The translations under genes were made by a program, and so were the position numbers. The notes beneath the pieces are model-generated. The model saw nothing but the letters and a program-made list of their open reading frames with translations, ran no database searches and was not told the origin of the DNA. Below are positions 50,756-64,000 of a stretch of 64,000 nt of DNA, piece by piece; positions within the stretch are counted from its first letter, which is position 1; every line of letters begins with the position of its first letter. Where the stretch lies: contig VZTJ01003579.1 of assembly GCA_013397795.1 (NCBI GenBank), forward strand, positions 283,346-347,345, read 5' to 3'. Origin of the DNA: Orthonyx spaldingii (taxonomy: Eukaryota; Chordata; Aves; Passeriformes; Orthonychidae).

Positions 50756-53700
50756 CTGTAAGAAAAAAAAACAGTTGGAAAATGTATTATAATTATGCTT
50801 GAGTTCTAGGAGAAAATGCAACTAACCATTAAAAGACAAAGTGCAATTCTTATTTTTACATTTCGTTTATTCTATGTCTAAAGTAGGCTGTTGTGATTAT
50901 GCTATTGTATGTCACAGATTTGTTCCACAAACATTTTGCTTTATTTGTCACATTTCATTCAGCATATTGTTTTATGTTTAACCTAGTCACTGTAATACAC
51001 ACAATTTATAATGTGTTAATGTGCTTTTTTAGTTTTCTTCTATCTTAATTGATCCATTATTAGATATAATCAAAGTAAAAAATAATGAGAAAGGAAGCGT
51101 GGTAAAGGATATTCATATAGTATTGTTTAATAGGACAAACTTATTTAACAGGGAGAGAACTAAGTCTCATTAGAACAAAAAAAAAAGCAAATTATAACAG
51201 GGAAAGCTGAAAAGAACACCAGCAACCAAATTCCTTAATAAACAGCTCAGGGATAGATGTGATTTAGTATTTTCATTTATTATAGTAGTAAAAAGATGGA
51301 AAATGCTAATACAATATACTGATAACTCATGCTGGGAAATGGCTTTAACAGGGTCATTCAGGAAAGGAATAACATGAAGGTTAGCTAATATTGAGACAAG
51401 ACCAGACTTTTTGACCCAGATTTCTGCCCTGCATCTCTGTGGAAAAAGGGAGTACCATTATGAAAGATGTCAAAATTCAACAGTATCTATCACTGGGAGC
51501 GAGAAAAACTCAGGTGAATCTTCTAGATTTGCTTCCAAAAGTGGGCATAACTTGCATATGTTAAAGTCTACTGGAGCTAAAGCTCTTGTCGGATATTTGG
51601 ATAGTGGCTTGGAACAAAGTGCCTCATGACTGGCATATCCCATGGCAGTATCTTTGCATGCAGGTTACGTATTCAACCGTACACGTAACTTTTGAAAGTC
51701 AGGAGAATTGAGGATGAGTCTTTACATCATGAGCCGGATAATGATGATCATGTTGCTATTCTAGTATTGTGGTTTTCTATCAGCTCTTCTATCAATTTTA
51801 TATCAGTTTTTCTATCTTCAAAGCATAATGCAATCTATTTGGGTATGAAACTGGTGCAAAAATCAAGTGAGGCCACAATTTTTGCCTGTTTGGGAATTTT
51901 ATTTTTGCTGAAAAAATAATCTTTTCATTAGAGTATTACTGCATCAGTAAGTGTAATATCTAGGATTTCAGCAAAGATTTTCCATAGAAACATGCATGTC
52001 ATAAAATGTTTACAGGTTGTGGAAATACCTAATTTGTTTTCACATATCCATTATTATTTATTTCTATCAAATGCTATGAAATCATTACAACGCTGAATAA
52101 AATTAGCTAGAATATCAACTGACAATTCATTAAATTGCTTAAACTTGCATTATTATAGCACACAGTTTCTGAGAAGGGTTATCTCAAGATCCATTTCCTA
52201 GAATATTTTAGAAATCTCCTGCAAATTTATGTTTTTTGAAAGTTTATAAAATGTTCATGGGAAGTGTCTTGTCTAAAGACATCCTGGCACATGAAGCTTT
52301 CAAGCTAAAGATCATACTCTCAAACTGTCATCTATCAGTGCAAAATTAGACAATCTTTGTATCTTATTAAAAATAAATTCCTTTTTTTACATATGCTTCT
52401 ACCTGAGTACTTAAAACATATAGAACTCCATTTTCATGCTCTGATGAAGGAAGTTAATCCATTAACCCTATTTTTAATTATCTCAGAGGGTGATTTGGTT
52501 TTCTTGGAGGTTAAATTCTTTAGTGTCACTTGAGAGAATCAGCTGAAATCATTTAACTTATGCCAATAAACAGCAATGATCAATGTTTTCCTATTTTCTT
52601 TCCGTGTCATTTCGTTTTAGTCTAGGATGCTTTCATGGTTTAATTTTGCCAATTATTTATTTCATACAAGATGCTTTTATAAATAAATATGCTGTAAATG
52701 GTACGACTATTCAAAGGTATGCCTGTGATTTTTTTGTTAAAGAAATTTCATTATTTCATCAACCTGTTAGTTTAGACCTATCAATACTAAAATGCTCTCG
52801 GATTGCACTTGTTCCTTTACTTACCTACATTTGCCACAAGTCTTAGAAAGCAATGTAATTGTACAAGTTTGAGAACCAGGTCCAGCATTTTGGAAGCAAA
52901 CTCTGGAAGGTATTTTGACAAGTACATGCAGCCGTGCAAATAAATACACAAAACATGTGCACACAAGTCACTGTCAAGATAAACAGACAAATAAGCAGAC
53001 AAAAACTCATAAACATACTCAGAAGACGTGCATTCAGACTCCTTTGAGCCATACTACCTGATCTGCATTAGCAAAAGTAGAGACAAGATCAGACTGAAGG
53101 AAGGTCAGATGGAAAAATTACCCTGTGCTTGTTTAATGTATATCACAGAGACAGCTGAACACAACATAGTAAGGCTTGGAGTATTCCTGACTAATCAATG
53201 CAAAGATGGCAACTGATTTTCTGGGATAAAAGATGTGAACACTTAATCACCACGGCATGTTTTCAAGTAACGAAATTACTATAAAAACTGACATTCAAAA
53301 GGTCCAAAGGCCAACTACAGGGACATATAACTCACCTACTGCTATGCTTCAATTATTCCCCAAGACCAACACTGCTGTCTAAAAATATCCATTTGAAGTA
53401 CATCCTGACAAGGATCCACAGAAAGAAGACATACAACCAAGATAGCAAGGAAATAAATTATTCATTTATTTCAACAAATAAATACCCTGATTAAAAAGAA
53501 ATGCTATCTTTTGCTTTAGGCATTCCACAAACATTTAAAATATAGTTATAAAACAGTCTACTTCTAAAAAAAGCTCTTCTTCACCCAGCATTTAATGTGT
53601 ATTCTAACCAATCAGCTACTGTGCACTGTGAAATTTATGAGCTCCCGCTATCATCCTCCCTCTCATTGCTCAGGAACCAAATATATCAAGATGCAGCCCA

Positions 53701-56266
53701 CCTTGAAGTAGGAGGATTTGGGACTACCAGTTTCAAGCTTTCTCAGATAACATTCTGCCTTCTGTTGACTTTCTAATATTTGAATGAGTTCCCAGCTTGT
53801 GTACATTGAAAGGTACTATGTCCCAAGGAAAAAGCTTTTCACATGAATGAACACCTTCCCATTCAGAGGTTTTAGATTCATAACTTGTACTTTGCATGCT
53901 AAACAGTACCTTGCAGGAAGCAGAGTGCCACATACAGGTGGGGACCATGTAGCTCTCATTCCATGTGGTTCCAACATCCTTGCCAGTTACAATTTTGACA
54001 GGTTAGTGTAAGGGAAGACTATGTGTCCCAGAGTTCTGGTTTGTCCCACACACGAAGATTTCTTCCATACTCCCTAAAGTACCTGTCTAGTTTATGACTC
54101 ATAAAATTCTTGTTCAGCAACTAAAAATTTTTACTGAAGCCTGTGTAAGAGAGGATATTGAGTTCTCTCAACACTCGTCAGAAACAGACATGAACGCTTG
54201 CTGAGTGCATTTGTGTACTTGGAGCCAAGAGAAAAAAAGAAAAAAAAGACAGTAGTCGCTGTCAGAGAAGCCTTTTGCTCCAGAAATATGAACAACCTTG
54301 TTCAGTGCTTCCTAACAAGCTCTTCAAAATACCAAGTTACTGGAAGAAATTCTCCATTGTTGGACCCAGAAGCTAGCAGTAACAACAGCAAGAAATACTT
54401 TTATAAAAACACAGCAAGACTTACTCCATCAGAATGTAGCTCCATAGAGCACTGAGGCAGTGCAACCTACATACATGTCTAGCAGATGAGTGTCTGCCTT
54501 GTATACAGCATGAAGATCTACCCATCACCTACTCTCAAATAAAATAAGAACTTCTAATCTCTGAATCCAAACTACCAGAGTATGATTAGCTCATCAAAAT
54601 TTCATGGGTATTCTTAGTAAATTGAGATTTACTGGTTTTAATCTGTGTAACCAGGCGACCATCATCAGATCTGAGTGGTACAATCTGTGCAGCTTGTACC
54701 TGCCTTGTACAAGTCATCTAAGAGATAACATGGTTACGTCAGCAAACAGACATACACTTGCATTGCTAGACAAAAATTAGCCTGTGCCTTCAAATATTGA
54801 TGTATCCAAAGTATGCTCCAATATTGTACAGCTGTAGATAATAGCCTGGGGACTCAAAAATTAGATTCTGATTCCTGGGGTTCTATGTGTTGTATGGAGA
54901 TCTAAGTTTTGAAAATAGAAATAAAATACCTTGTCATAAGCTGGCCAATTCACTGAAATGTTCTCACCCATGGGCCTAGGCTGCGCTTTTACTTGGCATG
55001 TGCAAAAGTGAAACAGCGAGCATCTTTTTACTTGCCACGCTAGTTCAGAATTACATTATGACATGGAAGTAAATGAGTAGTTAGTATGAATTGACCAGTG
55101 TTAGATAACTATGGTTGAAGAGTCCCTTATTTAAAAATAAGAGCTTTTATTTCAGATTCTATTGCTACTACTGCAATACATATTTATTTATGCATGAAAA
55201 TGACAGTTCCTTCTAATTTCAGGCATCACCATTAACAGCTAAAGAAGCTTGTGAAATGTGCACTGAGAGTTCCACAACGTTCCACAATAGTTAAAAATTA
55301 CTTTCAGGTTTGCTATCTACCCTAAATCATACTGAGATTCCAATCCAGCTGCACACTAACAGCAGGCTATAACACAAAAATAGTAACAGTCCAGGACTTG
55401 ATTTCAAGATAGTAGGTTTGTCCACATGTAACTGTGGGTACAGCCAAGATTGTTAATAATCATATTGATGTGTGAAAAAGAGAAGAAGAAAAAAATAAAG
55501 AAAAAAACCAACACAAAAGCAACCCAAGCCATAGCCTGAGACTGCAAGATTGACAAGCATTCTAAAATGAATTTTTCTCTTTAGCAAAAGTGAAACTCAA
55601 TCCTTCAAACCCTTTGATATCATATTAGACGAAATTCCTAGTTTAACTCAATTTACAATACCCACTTTCTAACCCACTGCAGTTGGGAAAAAAAACCACT
55701 CACCAAAAGGTATTTAAAAATTTAAAAATATATGTTTGACATTTAAAACAAATTTTTTAAAAAATTTTAAAAAGGACAAGCCTTAGAAGGAACGGTAATC
55801 AGAAAGTGTTCCCTTTAATAAAATAAGCTAAGTTAAAGAAAACTAGTAAGAGCCACAATGCTTCCTAGTTTTTTAATTGTGCTTTACAGGAACCTGAATA
55901 CCTTACTAGTTTGATTGAGACATGCACCACAAAATTACTTAATTCTGCTAATTGGCAAGACATGGGCACTAAAAGAGACAATAGCTTATCGAAACATACA
56001 TTTGATTCTTTACTTCATATGAAGATCATAGTGTAGTTGTATGTATTTTATTTATATGATTTGATGGAATTAAGATTTAAATCTTTTAAATATAGAGGTA
56101 CTGCATTCATACTGAAAAAAGTATATGTAAAGGCCCCTTATAATATCATGCTAGTCATTAACCCAAGGATGTGGCTCAGCTACCCAACTGGGACACAGAT
56201 CTGGGAATCTGGTAAATCTTTCTGGATTTAATGATCAGCAGACTTGAGCTCTAAAGTGCAAAAAAC

Positions 56267-56400
56267 TTTCTTTTTTTGGTTTTTTTTGTTTGTTTGTTTG
56301 TTTTTTGGTTTTTTGTTTTTGTGAGGTTTTTTTGTCTGTTTGCTTTGTGGGTCTTTGCTTTTTTGTGTTGTAGGGTTTTGCTTTTTTTGTTTGTTTTCTT
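56267..56400. repeat. T/G-rich low-complexity tract
   Basis: About 130 bp of T runs broken by G, including three to four TTTG units and several TTTTTTG blocks. It is strongly strand-asymmetric (almost no A or C on plus). In the SHC3 transcript it is A/C-rich. Confidence 0.9.
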
Positions 56401-58202
56401 TATTACCTTAGCTTCCCATTGCTAAGAGGGTGTTGTCAAATGTCAGGGAAACCCTTGCCCGGTAGGTGGAGAACCATTGTCCTGCCATTATCACAGCAAA
56501 CATTTCACCAAAACTCTGGCATCACAGAAGTCTGCAGAACACCCTCTCACTTCAAGTCTTGCTGAAAATGCAAAGCATTTGATGGGCAGAAGCAGCAGCC
56601 TTTGAAAACGCTGGCTACTATCAGCTGAGCAGATAGCAGTGTGGTTAGAAGAATGTCCTGCATGCACAAAACCATTCAGATTTATGCTAGTTTACCCAGA
56701 CACTTTCAGTAGAATGGAATGGAAAATTTGTTCTGTGACATTTCTAATGTAGAGTAAGTTATAATATTAGAAAAAGCTGTGGGCAGAACCAAGACTAGAT
56801 ATTCAGAGAGAAATAAATTTGTATAAGCAGTAGTCACAGAGTTTTAAGTCAGCTGCTAGAGATTTCAGTTTCTCTGAAAAGTTTGAATAGTTTGGAATAT
56901 ATTGACCTTTTAATTCTCTGCTTAACTATCACATAATACAATATTAAAATCTTAGCTAACATGGGTGTTACTCTCCCAGCCATGACATAGCCTCCTGCTC
57001 TTCCCTCCCCTTGGGACAAGACATATCTTCAGACATATATGCAGGTCTCTGGGGGCACCTGATGACTGTGCTCTACCAGTATATGCCAAAGCCCCCAGCC
57101 TGTACCTCTGCCATGTGCTTTCCTGCTCTACATAGATCAGCATACCTGGTTGTGGAACCAGCAATCCTGCATGATAGAAACACTGGCAGCCTTGTTATGA
57201 ATGAGGAAAAAGCCCTATATTTAGACACTGTCAGAATCCTGCACCAAAAATGTGTCATAAACATATGCTGCCATGAAAATCAGAAAGGCTCTCTTCCGTG
57301 CTTTCATACTCTTGCAGTTGGTAATTTTTATACCAGTAAGTAATCATGTACAGAGTTTTACAGTGAATCAATTATTTTCCCCCAAAGGTTTTTTTCTCAT
57401 TAAAGAATGCATGTTCCAATCTAGACAGAGAACTCTAAGTAAGGATTGATTGAGTGGAAACGGAACAGAAAATCTTCTCTGGTGTTCAACTACAGATAAA
57501 CCTTAACCGTTCAGTGTAAATTTATCATCACAAAATCCTCCATGAGACAAGTAAACCAACAGAGCTTTCATACTAGTAGAAATGATGATGGATATGACTG
57601 TCAATTGCATTCTTCTTGAAAACAGGTGTTTTGCTTCTATAGCAATGGATGAGAGAACACAGTTCTCCCAAGAATACCTTCAACTCTGGCCAACACCTTC
57701 CTATTTCCTCTTGTACAATAACTGGTTTATATAGCAAAAAATATATGTCTCAATATATTCAGACTAACAATTCTTAAGTGGCAAATGAGAGCCAATACTT
57801 TCTATGAATTGTGTTACCCCGTGAAAGCATTATGGCAGCATCTCACAATCAAGTCAACAGTAAGGATTCAGAACCACTTGAAAAAGGCGAAGGATTCAGC
57901 TAAGAAAAGAAGAAGATATCTTATCTTGAAAAGCAATTTCTTAAGTCAACTCTGAGATCTCAGTTCTTGCTAGTGAGGGGAAAGATATAACCAAGAAACA
58001 AATTTTACTTCTGACAATTTTCTAATCTCCATCTCAAATAGGATTGAAAACAAAACTTCTTCAGATAAAGTACTTTTTTTTTATTTCTTACTTGTAGGTG
58101 GATGAAACAAGATTGCCAACATCAAGCCCAAAAATATTTATGTAGTAGAGATGCTAAATGAACAGGGCCTTCGTAAGATTTCATAAAAACCCCGTATCGG
58201 TA

Positions 58203-58266
58203 GTTTTGCATGAACAATATTTCTTATTGTTCTTATCTTACAGATAAATGTTCTTGCATGCAAAAC
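58203..58266. repeat. Nested inverted repeats forming a three-way fold
   Basis: Outer arms GTTTTGCATG (58203-58212) and CATGCAAAAC (58257-58266) are perfect complements. Inside lie AACAATA/TATTGTT (58213-58219 with 58225-58231) and TTATC/GATAA (58233-58237 with 58243-58247). The whole could fold as a junction of three stems on either strand. No RNA family is recognised, and it lacks tRNA A and B boxes. Confidence 0.6.
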
Positions 58267-61200
58267 CTCAGAAATGTTAGAATCAGAAGTTCACACATTG
58301 GGCAGTGATTTAGTCTATTATTTTAAATGTAAACACATTCTGTAGTATGCCCCAATTTTTTGTATGGTCCAAAAGCTTTCTCAAAAATAAAAGCTACATT
58401 TGAGGAAAAAAACCCACAAGCTTTAGTTCTATACTTTTTAGATTTAATTTTAAAAATATATAATAACAGTGAATGCAATTATTGCAGTGTGAACCACTCA
58501 GAGTATGCACTGCAGTAGCACAGATGAATTGCTTCATTTTCACAGCTGCATATCTTAATTCAGTGAACACTTTCCAGACTGTTTTGCTGCTACCTTGAAT
58601 ATCCACTAAGATAGACTTCCCTTTAAAGCACCATGCAGATTAGTTCCAGCAGCTTATGTTCTGCATTAGAATTCCTTTAACACAAACACACAAAAGCTTC
58701 TGCAGCCAAAACAATATGTTTCGATAGTTGGAAATCATAATTAGACATTTGACACTGTAAATACGGACTGTAAATAAATCTAGTAAATATATCTAGTTAT
58801 TAAAGAATTTGTTCTTTTTCAGTCATTAGAGAGTAAGAGAGATATTAGCAAGTAAAACTTCTTGATTAAAGAACAGACTCAGAAGATGAAAGATCTAACA
58901 GGTGCTTTTCCATTATGCCAAATACAAACCCATGTTAAGTACCTGAAATGCATATACTGTTCTGTTTCTAAACTGTGCATTTGGAGGTGTGATGTAGGAA
59001 GGATCTGTCACTGTTAAAACTGAAAATCCAAAACGTGCAGGGAGGGGGATGGAGTATTTTTTATATGAATGCCACATGTACCTGTGATCTTCATCACAAG
59101 AGTTCACCAATTAAACCAGATCTTTTTTCTGAGTCTTTATCAACATTTAACTCTCCTCCACTGAAGCTATAGTTTCTTGTGTTCTCAGTAATAGTGCCCA
59201 AAAGCTGACCTTCACTGTGTAGAACAAAGGGATAAGAGGAGAGATTTCCAAGGCTGGATTTAAATAATGAAAAATCTCTAGAACATTTCCTTGCAGCATA
59301 AAGGCTATGAAGAAGCAGAGCAGCTCTGGGAGGCTGGGGGTACCACCATGCCCTTAACAGCCCCAAGCAGCCTCACTTGAGACCCCTTTTTACCACCACT
59401 CCCAAAACTCCCAAGGCGAGGGTCAGCTCAGGATTGGCACCGGCAGCTTCCAGCTTGTGCCCAATACCAAGCAGCCCTGCCTTTCCATCTTTTCTTTCCT
59501 TGGCAAAAGTACATATATTGCAAAAGAGAGTTCATACAATGTTTTCAGTTATTTAGTGCTTGCTGCTCAGTTTTTACACGCAATTAATTTACCTAAAAAA
59601 GTTAGTAAAAGTGAATAAGACTGTAGCATCTGCACTCAACGTGTGGTGACAAAACATGGCCCCTACATTTGGTGACAAAGGCAGTGTTTCTGAAATATTC
59701 CAATTCCTTGGAAAGTTACAGATGTTTCTAAAATGTTCTGTGGTTCATGAAAGCAGCTCATCTATAAAAAAGACAATTCTGTTTCTTATAATTACTTTAT
59801 CACAGATAAGCAGTGTCAAATGTCAGTCAGTCAGGATGTTATTGTCCCATTAGACATACTCTCCCTTGCGTAATTCCTAAATTACTAAGAGCCAAAAATG
59901 GAAATAAAGGCATGTTAGTACAACAACATATCCGAAGGATTGAAACAGTGCTGAGCAACCTAAGACAACATCTTAAGATAAAATCTCTCTCTTTTGGTCT
60001 TGTCCTTGCTATTTATTCTATTATGCTATTTGTTCAATTTATGTCTCTAGTTTCAAGATTTATTCTGAGGTAAAAAAAAAAAAAAAGATAAAAATACCTG
60101 TATTAGTAAATCCAATGTGATGATGCTGCAGAAAAAAAGGTCTAGACAGCTTTTTCTGTCTACCTCACATCCTTTTCTTTGTGCCACCCTATACCTTGTC
60201 TATTTGTATTTTCTATGGTTTTGGTTGCCATTGATGTCTAATTTGAAATGTGGTTTTTTTCAGTCTTTAAACTTTTAGCTGGGACTTGGATTGTCTGATT
60301 CAGCCTTTTGAGGCTGAAATCTTACCTGGCCCTATGAAAACTTATTAAAAAAAACTAGGGGAATATCTAACTTATTAAACAAACACTCTAGATTATCCTT
60401 ACTGAATTACGCCTAATCCCTCCAGAAAACAAGGGATGACTGGAAATGTCCTTGCACTGAGTCCTATCATTATTCCCATCACAACTCAAATGGACAGGCT
60501 CTGCCTCAGACCTGCCTGCAGCAGACAAAGGTACAGCTGCATTACATTTTGTCATAAATATATAGGATCAAATGAAATTAATATTGCATGACCATGCAGA
60601 ATTGCAGAGAAGCAATATTGAACCCCTCTTCCTCTATGAAATTTGTTTCACTGCATGGGGGAGTAAATCACCTTGAAAGAGTGTTAGCAGCTGGGAAGGC
60701 TGGTTGTCTCTGACACTACACCAAAGCAGATCTGAGCTTTTTCTCATTGTAAACAAGAAAATGTAATATTGATACTTTGTGCATTCACTTGAACTTTCAG
60801 CTGTAAAATGAAGCCAGGCTGCAGAACAAGTATAGCTATTGTGTTAGTGGAGACAAGATTTCTCTTTGGCTAGGGGAGAGAGAAGCACCCCGTCACTGGG
60901 ACAAAGGAGAGCCTTGTCTCCAGCAGCACAAAAGGGCATGCGTTTTCCCTGAAGATCTTGATTCATCTGTGTGTTTTCTTTATGTTTGTAGTGGCAGATA
61001 TTTATATTGGGCACATGACATTCTTACTATAAACATTGGAAGACAAATAAAGAAACCAACAATTCAATTTCCAAGGAAAAACAGAGAAGGAATTCTGCCT
61101 GAATGCAGTTTGACCTCCTACACTGACTGACTAAATTCATCTAGGGATTTAAAAACTCTAGGATATACATATAACTAGCAGGATAAATAAATAGCAAGAG

Positions 61201-64000
61201 TATAATTTTTGTATTTACATAGAATATGATATATTTTATTTAATATAAGAATATAATATTTTGTATTTTTTAAACAAAAATACTCCATGCAAACACTCCA
61301 AATGTACTGGAGAATAGACATTCACATTGACAGCTGAATCCTTCAACTCTGATATCAATACATGCTTTGCTTTCTACAGAATGTGTGCAACACTAATAGT
61401 ACTTGATTCAAGTAATTAGATTAATATTATAATTAAAGACTCTATAGTATGATTTCTGCTTGTAGAATCTGATCTAATTTCTGTGAGAAATGTTCTTTTC
61501 CCATTATTGGGTTGTACAACAGACCCACAGTAGTTCAAGTCCATGAAGACCAAAAGAAAGGTTTTCAACAGAGCAACAGGCATCAATATCATTCTTTCAT
61601 AGTCCAAATAACAGTGAAGGAAAATGGAAAGAATACTAACCGACCTCTCAGGAATATGGCACAATAGGAGAGATTAATTACTTAAACCAATGCTGTCTTT
61701 GTCACTTACTTCTCTCTCCCCTAATCTGCATGCATGCAGCTTTAAAATCCAGTTTCAGTAGTCTTTGTTAACACTGTTTGGGTAGCCGGGTTGAGGGTAG
61801 CAGACTCTAAAGCAAAAAGTCAGTATCCTATCCTATTATTACCATATGACTGAAACACACAACACATTTCTTAAACATGTACACCTCATTACAAACAGGA
61901 TGCTCTGGGACTATGGTTTTCTGTTATTAGTATTACATGCACGAAATCCTAGTGAGTAAGTTTTTACTCAGGCCATGCCAAATGATCAGTGATTAACCAA
62001 CTACACTACTGCAATTTGACTGACAAAAGCAGAATTTAAATCTGATTTTAAAAAACGCAAACAAACTTGCACAAATTTCCTTCTATAAAGAAGATAAATT
62101 TAACCAAAAAGAGAAACAAAAAAGTCTTGCTGTAATGTTACTTTTTTAGTGAGAGCAAATAAATTCTGGTTAAAACAGAAAGAAAGAAAGGAGGAAAAAA
62201 AAAACCCAACATTTTTCCAAAGAGCCCTGAAGTCTTCCAGGGGAAGGTGTCATATGATGCAGTTTCCACTTTGTTAGCTCCATTTAAGGCTCTGCTTTGC
62301 AGCCTGGGTTAGCCACTAAAGAGACACAGCAATTCAGTTCATCCCTAAGCACACACTTAACTTTCAGTGTACAAAGGTAGCCCCAATTATTTCAATGAGA
62401 ATGCTCCCGTAAACAGTGTCATGCAGGAATGTTTGCAGAACTGAAGCCTTTACTTGGTGATATGTGTGAACAGCTTCACAATGATGTCTGTTTTCCACAT
62501 TAGATATAAACTGCTGTGTTCCCTCCCAAGGAATGATAGTGTTAAAATATTAAAGAAATAATTCAGTTAGGATCATATTCTTTGAATATTTTGCTATAAT
62601 ATTAATAATTTAATGTCCTTTTTATTGAAATATTATTTGCTTGACTTGCAGTGATTCTTTTGGATGAAACAGTTCTTTCTTCCTCTCCCTTAGATACTAT
62701 ATTTCTATCTGGTTTTTAACACTAGATTTACTCAGGACTCTTCTATACTACTGTGTCAGCTTTAAATCTTACTGGCTTTTTCAGATACACTTCATATAGG
62801 TGTATAAAATTATACTACAGTGTTTTTGGTTTATTTAGTTTTGAACTGCTGAGCAACAGCATTTTAAACTCATTGACACTTGTTACAAAATCCAGCCACG
62901 AGTTACCTGAAGAGAGAAATGCATTTGCCTTGACTTTTTGTGCTCTTATTTAAATGAAACCAACTCCAAAACATCTATATCATTATCCAATTATACTCAT
63001 GAGTAGACATTTATCATTGGAAACAACAGATTACATTGAAATATTTAACTGTTGTTACATTACTCAGTCTTACACTGCTTTTTATTCTACGTGTTTGTTT
63101 TTCTGACAACATGAACATTTATAATCTCTCCCTGTAGTAATCAGTCCCCCTATAGGGAAAGCACTGAACTCTTTAATGACTTCCATCACAGCGAACTACT
63201 ACTTTTTTTTTTTTTTGTTCATTAATTCATTATTTGTTAAACTGTCCAGCAGTAGCATTAAGTAAGACATCAGTACCTGATTCCTCTATGTCCCCCGTAT
63301 GGTTATGGTCATTGTATAATTTGTTACTAAAATGTTTTTTGGGCTTGTTTTTGTGAAAATTTTTGTAATTAATATAAAATAATATATGAAAATGAACATG
63401 AAATCCACTGGGAGGGAAAAATGCTGAAAGTGCCAGCACTTTTATGGTTGAAAATAATTCCATGGCAGCAGACCATGGAGATCAGAATATAGCTACAGTT
63501 TACCATAATCCTACACCCTTTTTAAGCATTAGAGTTACACTGTCTATCTTAAAAATGACTAATATGTGAAAATGTGAGAACAGCAATGAAGTTTCAGATT
63601 TTCATACATTGCCCATAGAAATTTTGTGTCTCTTACTTCAGCAGATTCCAACGTGAGTTATCAAACTGCCCAGTAGTTACAATTAACCCTGTCCCATGAC
63701 TAATTTTCTGTTTTAAATGTGGATTAATGAGAAAATTGTAACCCAGTGCACATTTGCACCAAAAAAAGAAAAAGATAAAAGCTTTGCTGGTTAACAACAA
63801 ATCTAATTTTTGTCTCATTTAACAAATGGCATATGGAATTTTCTGCAAGGCATATGGTACTAATTAAACATGGTATGAGTCCCCCAGACAGTCAGTACAG
63901 CCATGAGGTATCCAAGGAATGTTTCCTCTCAGTATACATTATCTATAATGTATTTGACGGTCTGAATGGATAAAAGTCTTGGTAGCAAACAATGTTTAAG

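Larger units (their letters stand above)
50756..64000 (-). other. SHC3: SHC3 intron 1, 3' part
   Basis: At least 13.2 kb without a recognisable exon. The GC-rich first coding exon expected from mammals is absent, so the intron continues past the window. It holds a T/G-rich tract at about 56267-56400, a nested inverted repeat at 58203-58266, an A homopolymer at about 60072-60086 and T runs near 63202. All ORFs are short and unrelated to known proteins. Confidence 0.8.

Noticed and set aside
54961..55030. Search for the SHC3 exon 1 end (PGV..YVVK) on the minus strand
   Set aside because: The reverse complement near CCATGGGCC gives a stop and no CH2/PTB sequence; exon 1 is not in the window.
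1..64000. CRISPR arrays, bacterial operons, tRNA or rRNA genes
   Set aside because: No regularly spaced direct repeats, no tRNA A/B boxes or rRNA-like sequence were seen; the locus is vertebrate nuclear DNA.

Overview
This is eukaryotic, vertebrate and most probably avian nuclear DNA. Two genes are recognisable by protein sequence, and they lie tail to tail. S1PR3 (sphingosine 1-phosphate receptor 3) is an intact single-exon reading frame on the plus strand at 1329-2474. SHC3 (the neuronal Shc adaptor, ShcC/N-Shc) lies on the minus strand, and eleven coding exons from 50755 down to 14965 can be placed at base resolution. The bird call rests on the repeats, which are CR1 LINE pieces ending in the ATTCTATGA-type tail and one LTR-like element, on the low repeat load, and on protein sequences close to but distinct from mammalian ones. 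The S1PR3/SHC3 pairing is also known from human 9q22. In birds that block is expected on chromosome Z, but this is background knowledge and was not tested here. CR1 also occurs in turtles and crocodilians, so another sauropsid is not excluded.

Layout. 1-1145: upstream of S1PR3, with a perfect T/A-rich inverted repeat at the left edge. 1146-1328: probable S1PR3 leader with a 36-codon upstream ORF. 1329-2474: S1PR3. 2475 to about 5.1 kb: probable S1PR3 3'UTR. 5764-7730: a decayed 5'-truncated CR1 LINE. 7731-14964: convergent intergenic and SHC3 3'UTR territory, with a 45-bp tandem duplication and a 31-base A tract near an ambiguous base. 14965-50755: SHC3 exons 12 to 2. 50756-64000: SHC3 intron 1, which runs off the right edge. 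Exon 1 (CH2 region and start of the PTB domain) is not in the window.

All SHC3 junctions are canonical GT-AG and the phases join. Together the exons give 446 codons plus stop: most of the PTB domain, the CH1 linker with its YYN and YVN tyrosine motifs and the DLFDM motif, and the complete SH2 domain. The introns hold a (CAG)16 run, an LTR-like element between the two SH2 exons, two CR1 tails, several short palindromes and low-complexity tracts. I see no further protein gene, RNA gene or CRISPR array.

The two genes do not form an operon. S1PR3 is a G-protein-coupled lipid receptor at the plasma membrane. SHC3 is a cytoplasmic adaptor linking receptor tyrosine kinases to Grb2/Ras. They share a neighbourhood, not a demonstrated pathway. 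I found no convincing new biological system. The most noteworthy observations are modest: an upstream ORF on S1PR3, a CTG repeat in the SHC3 pre-mRNA, several inverted repeats and a forced splice-site choice at SHC3 exon 9.
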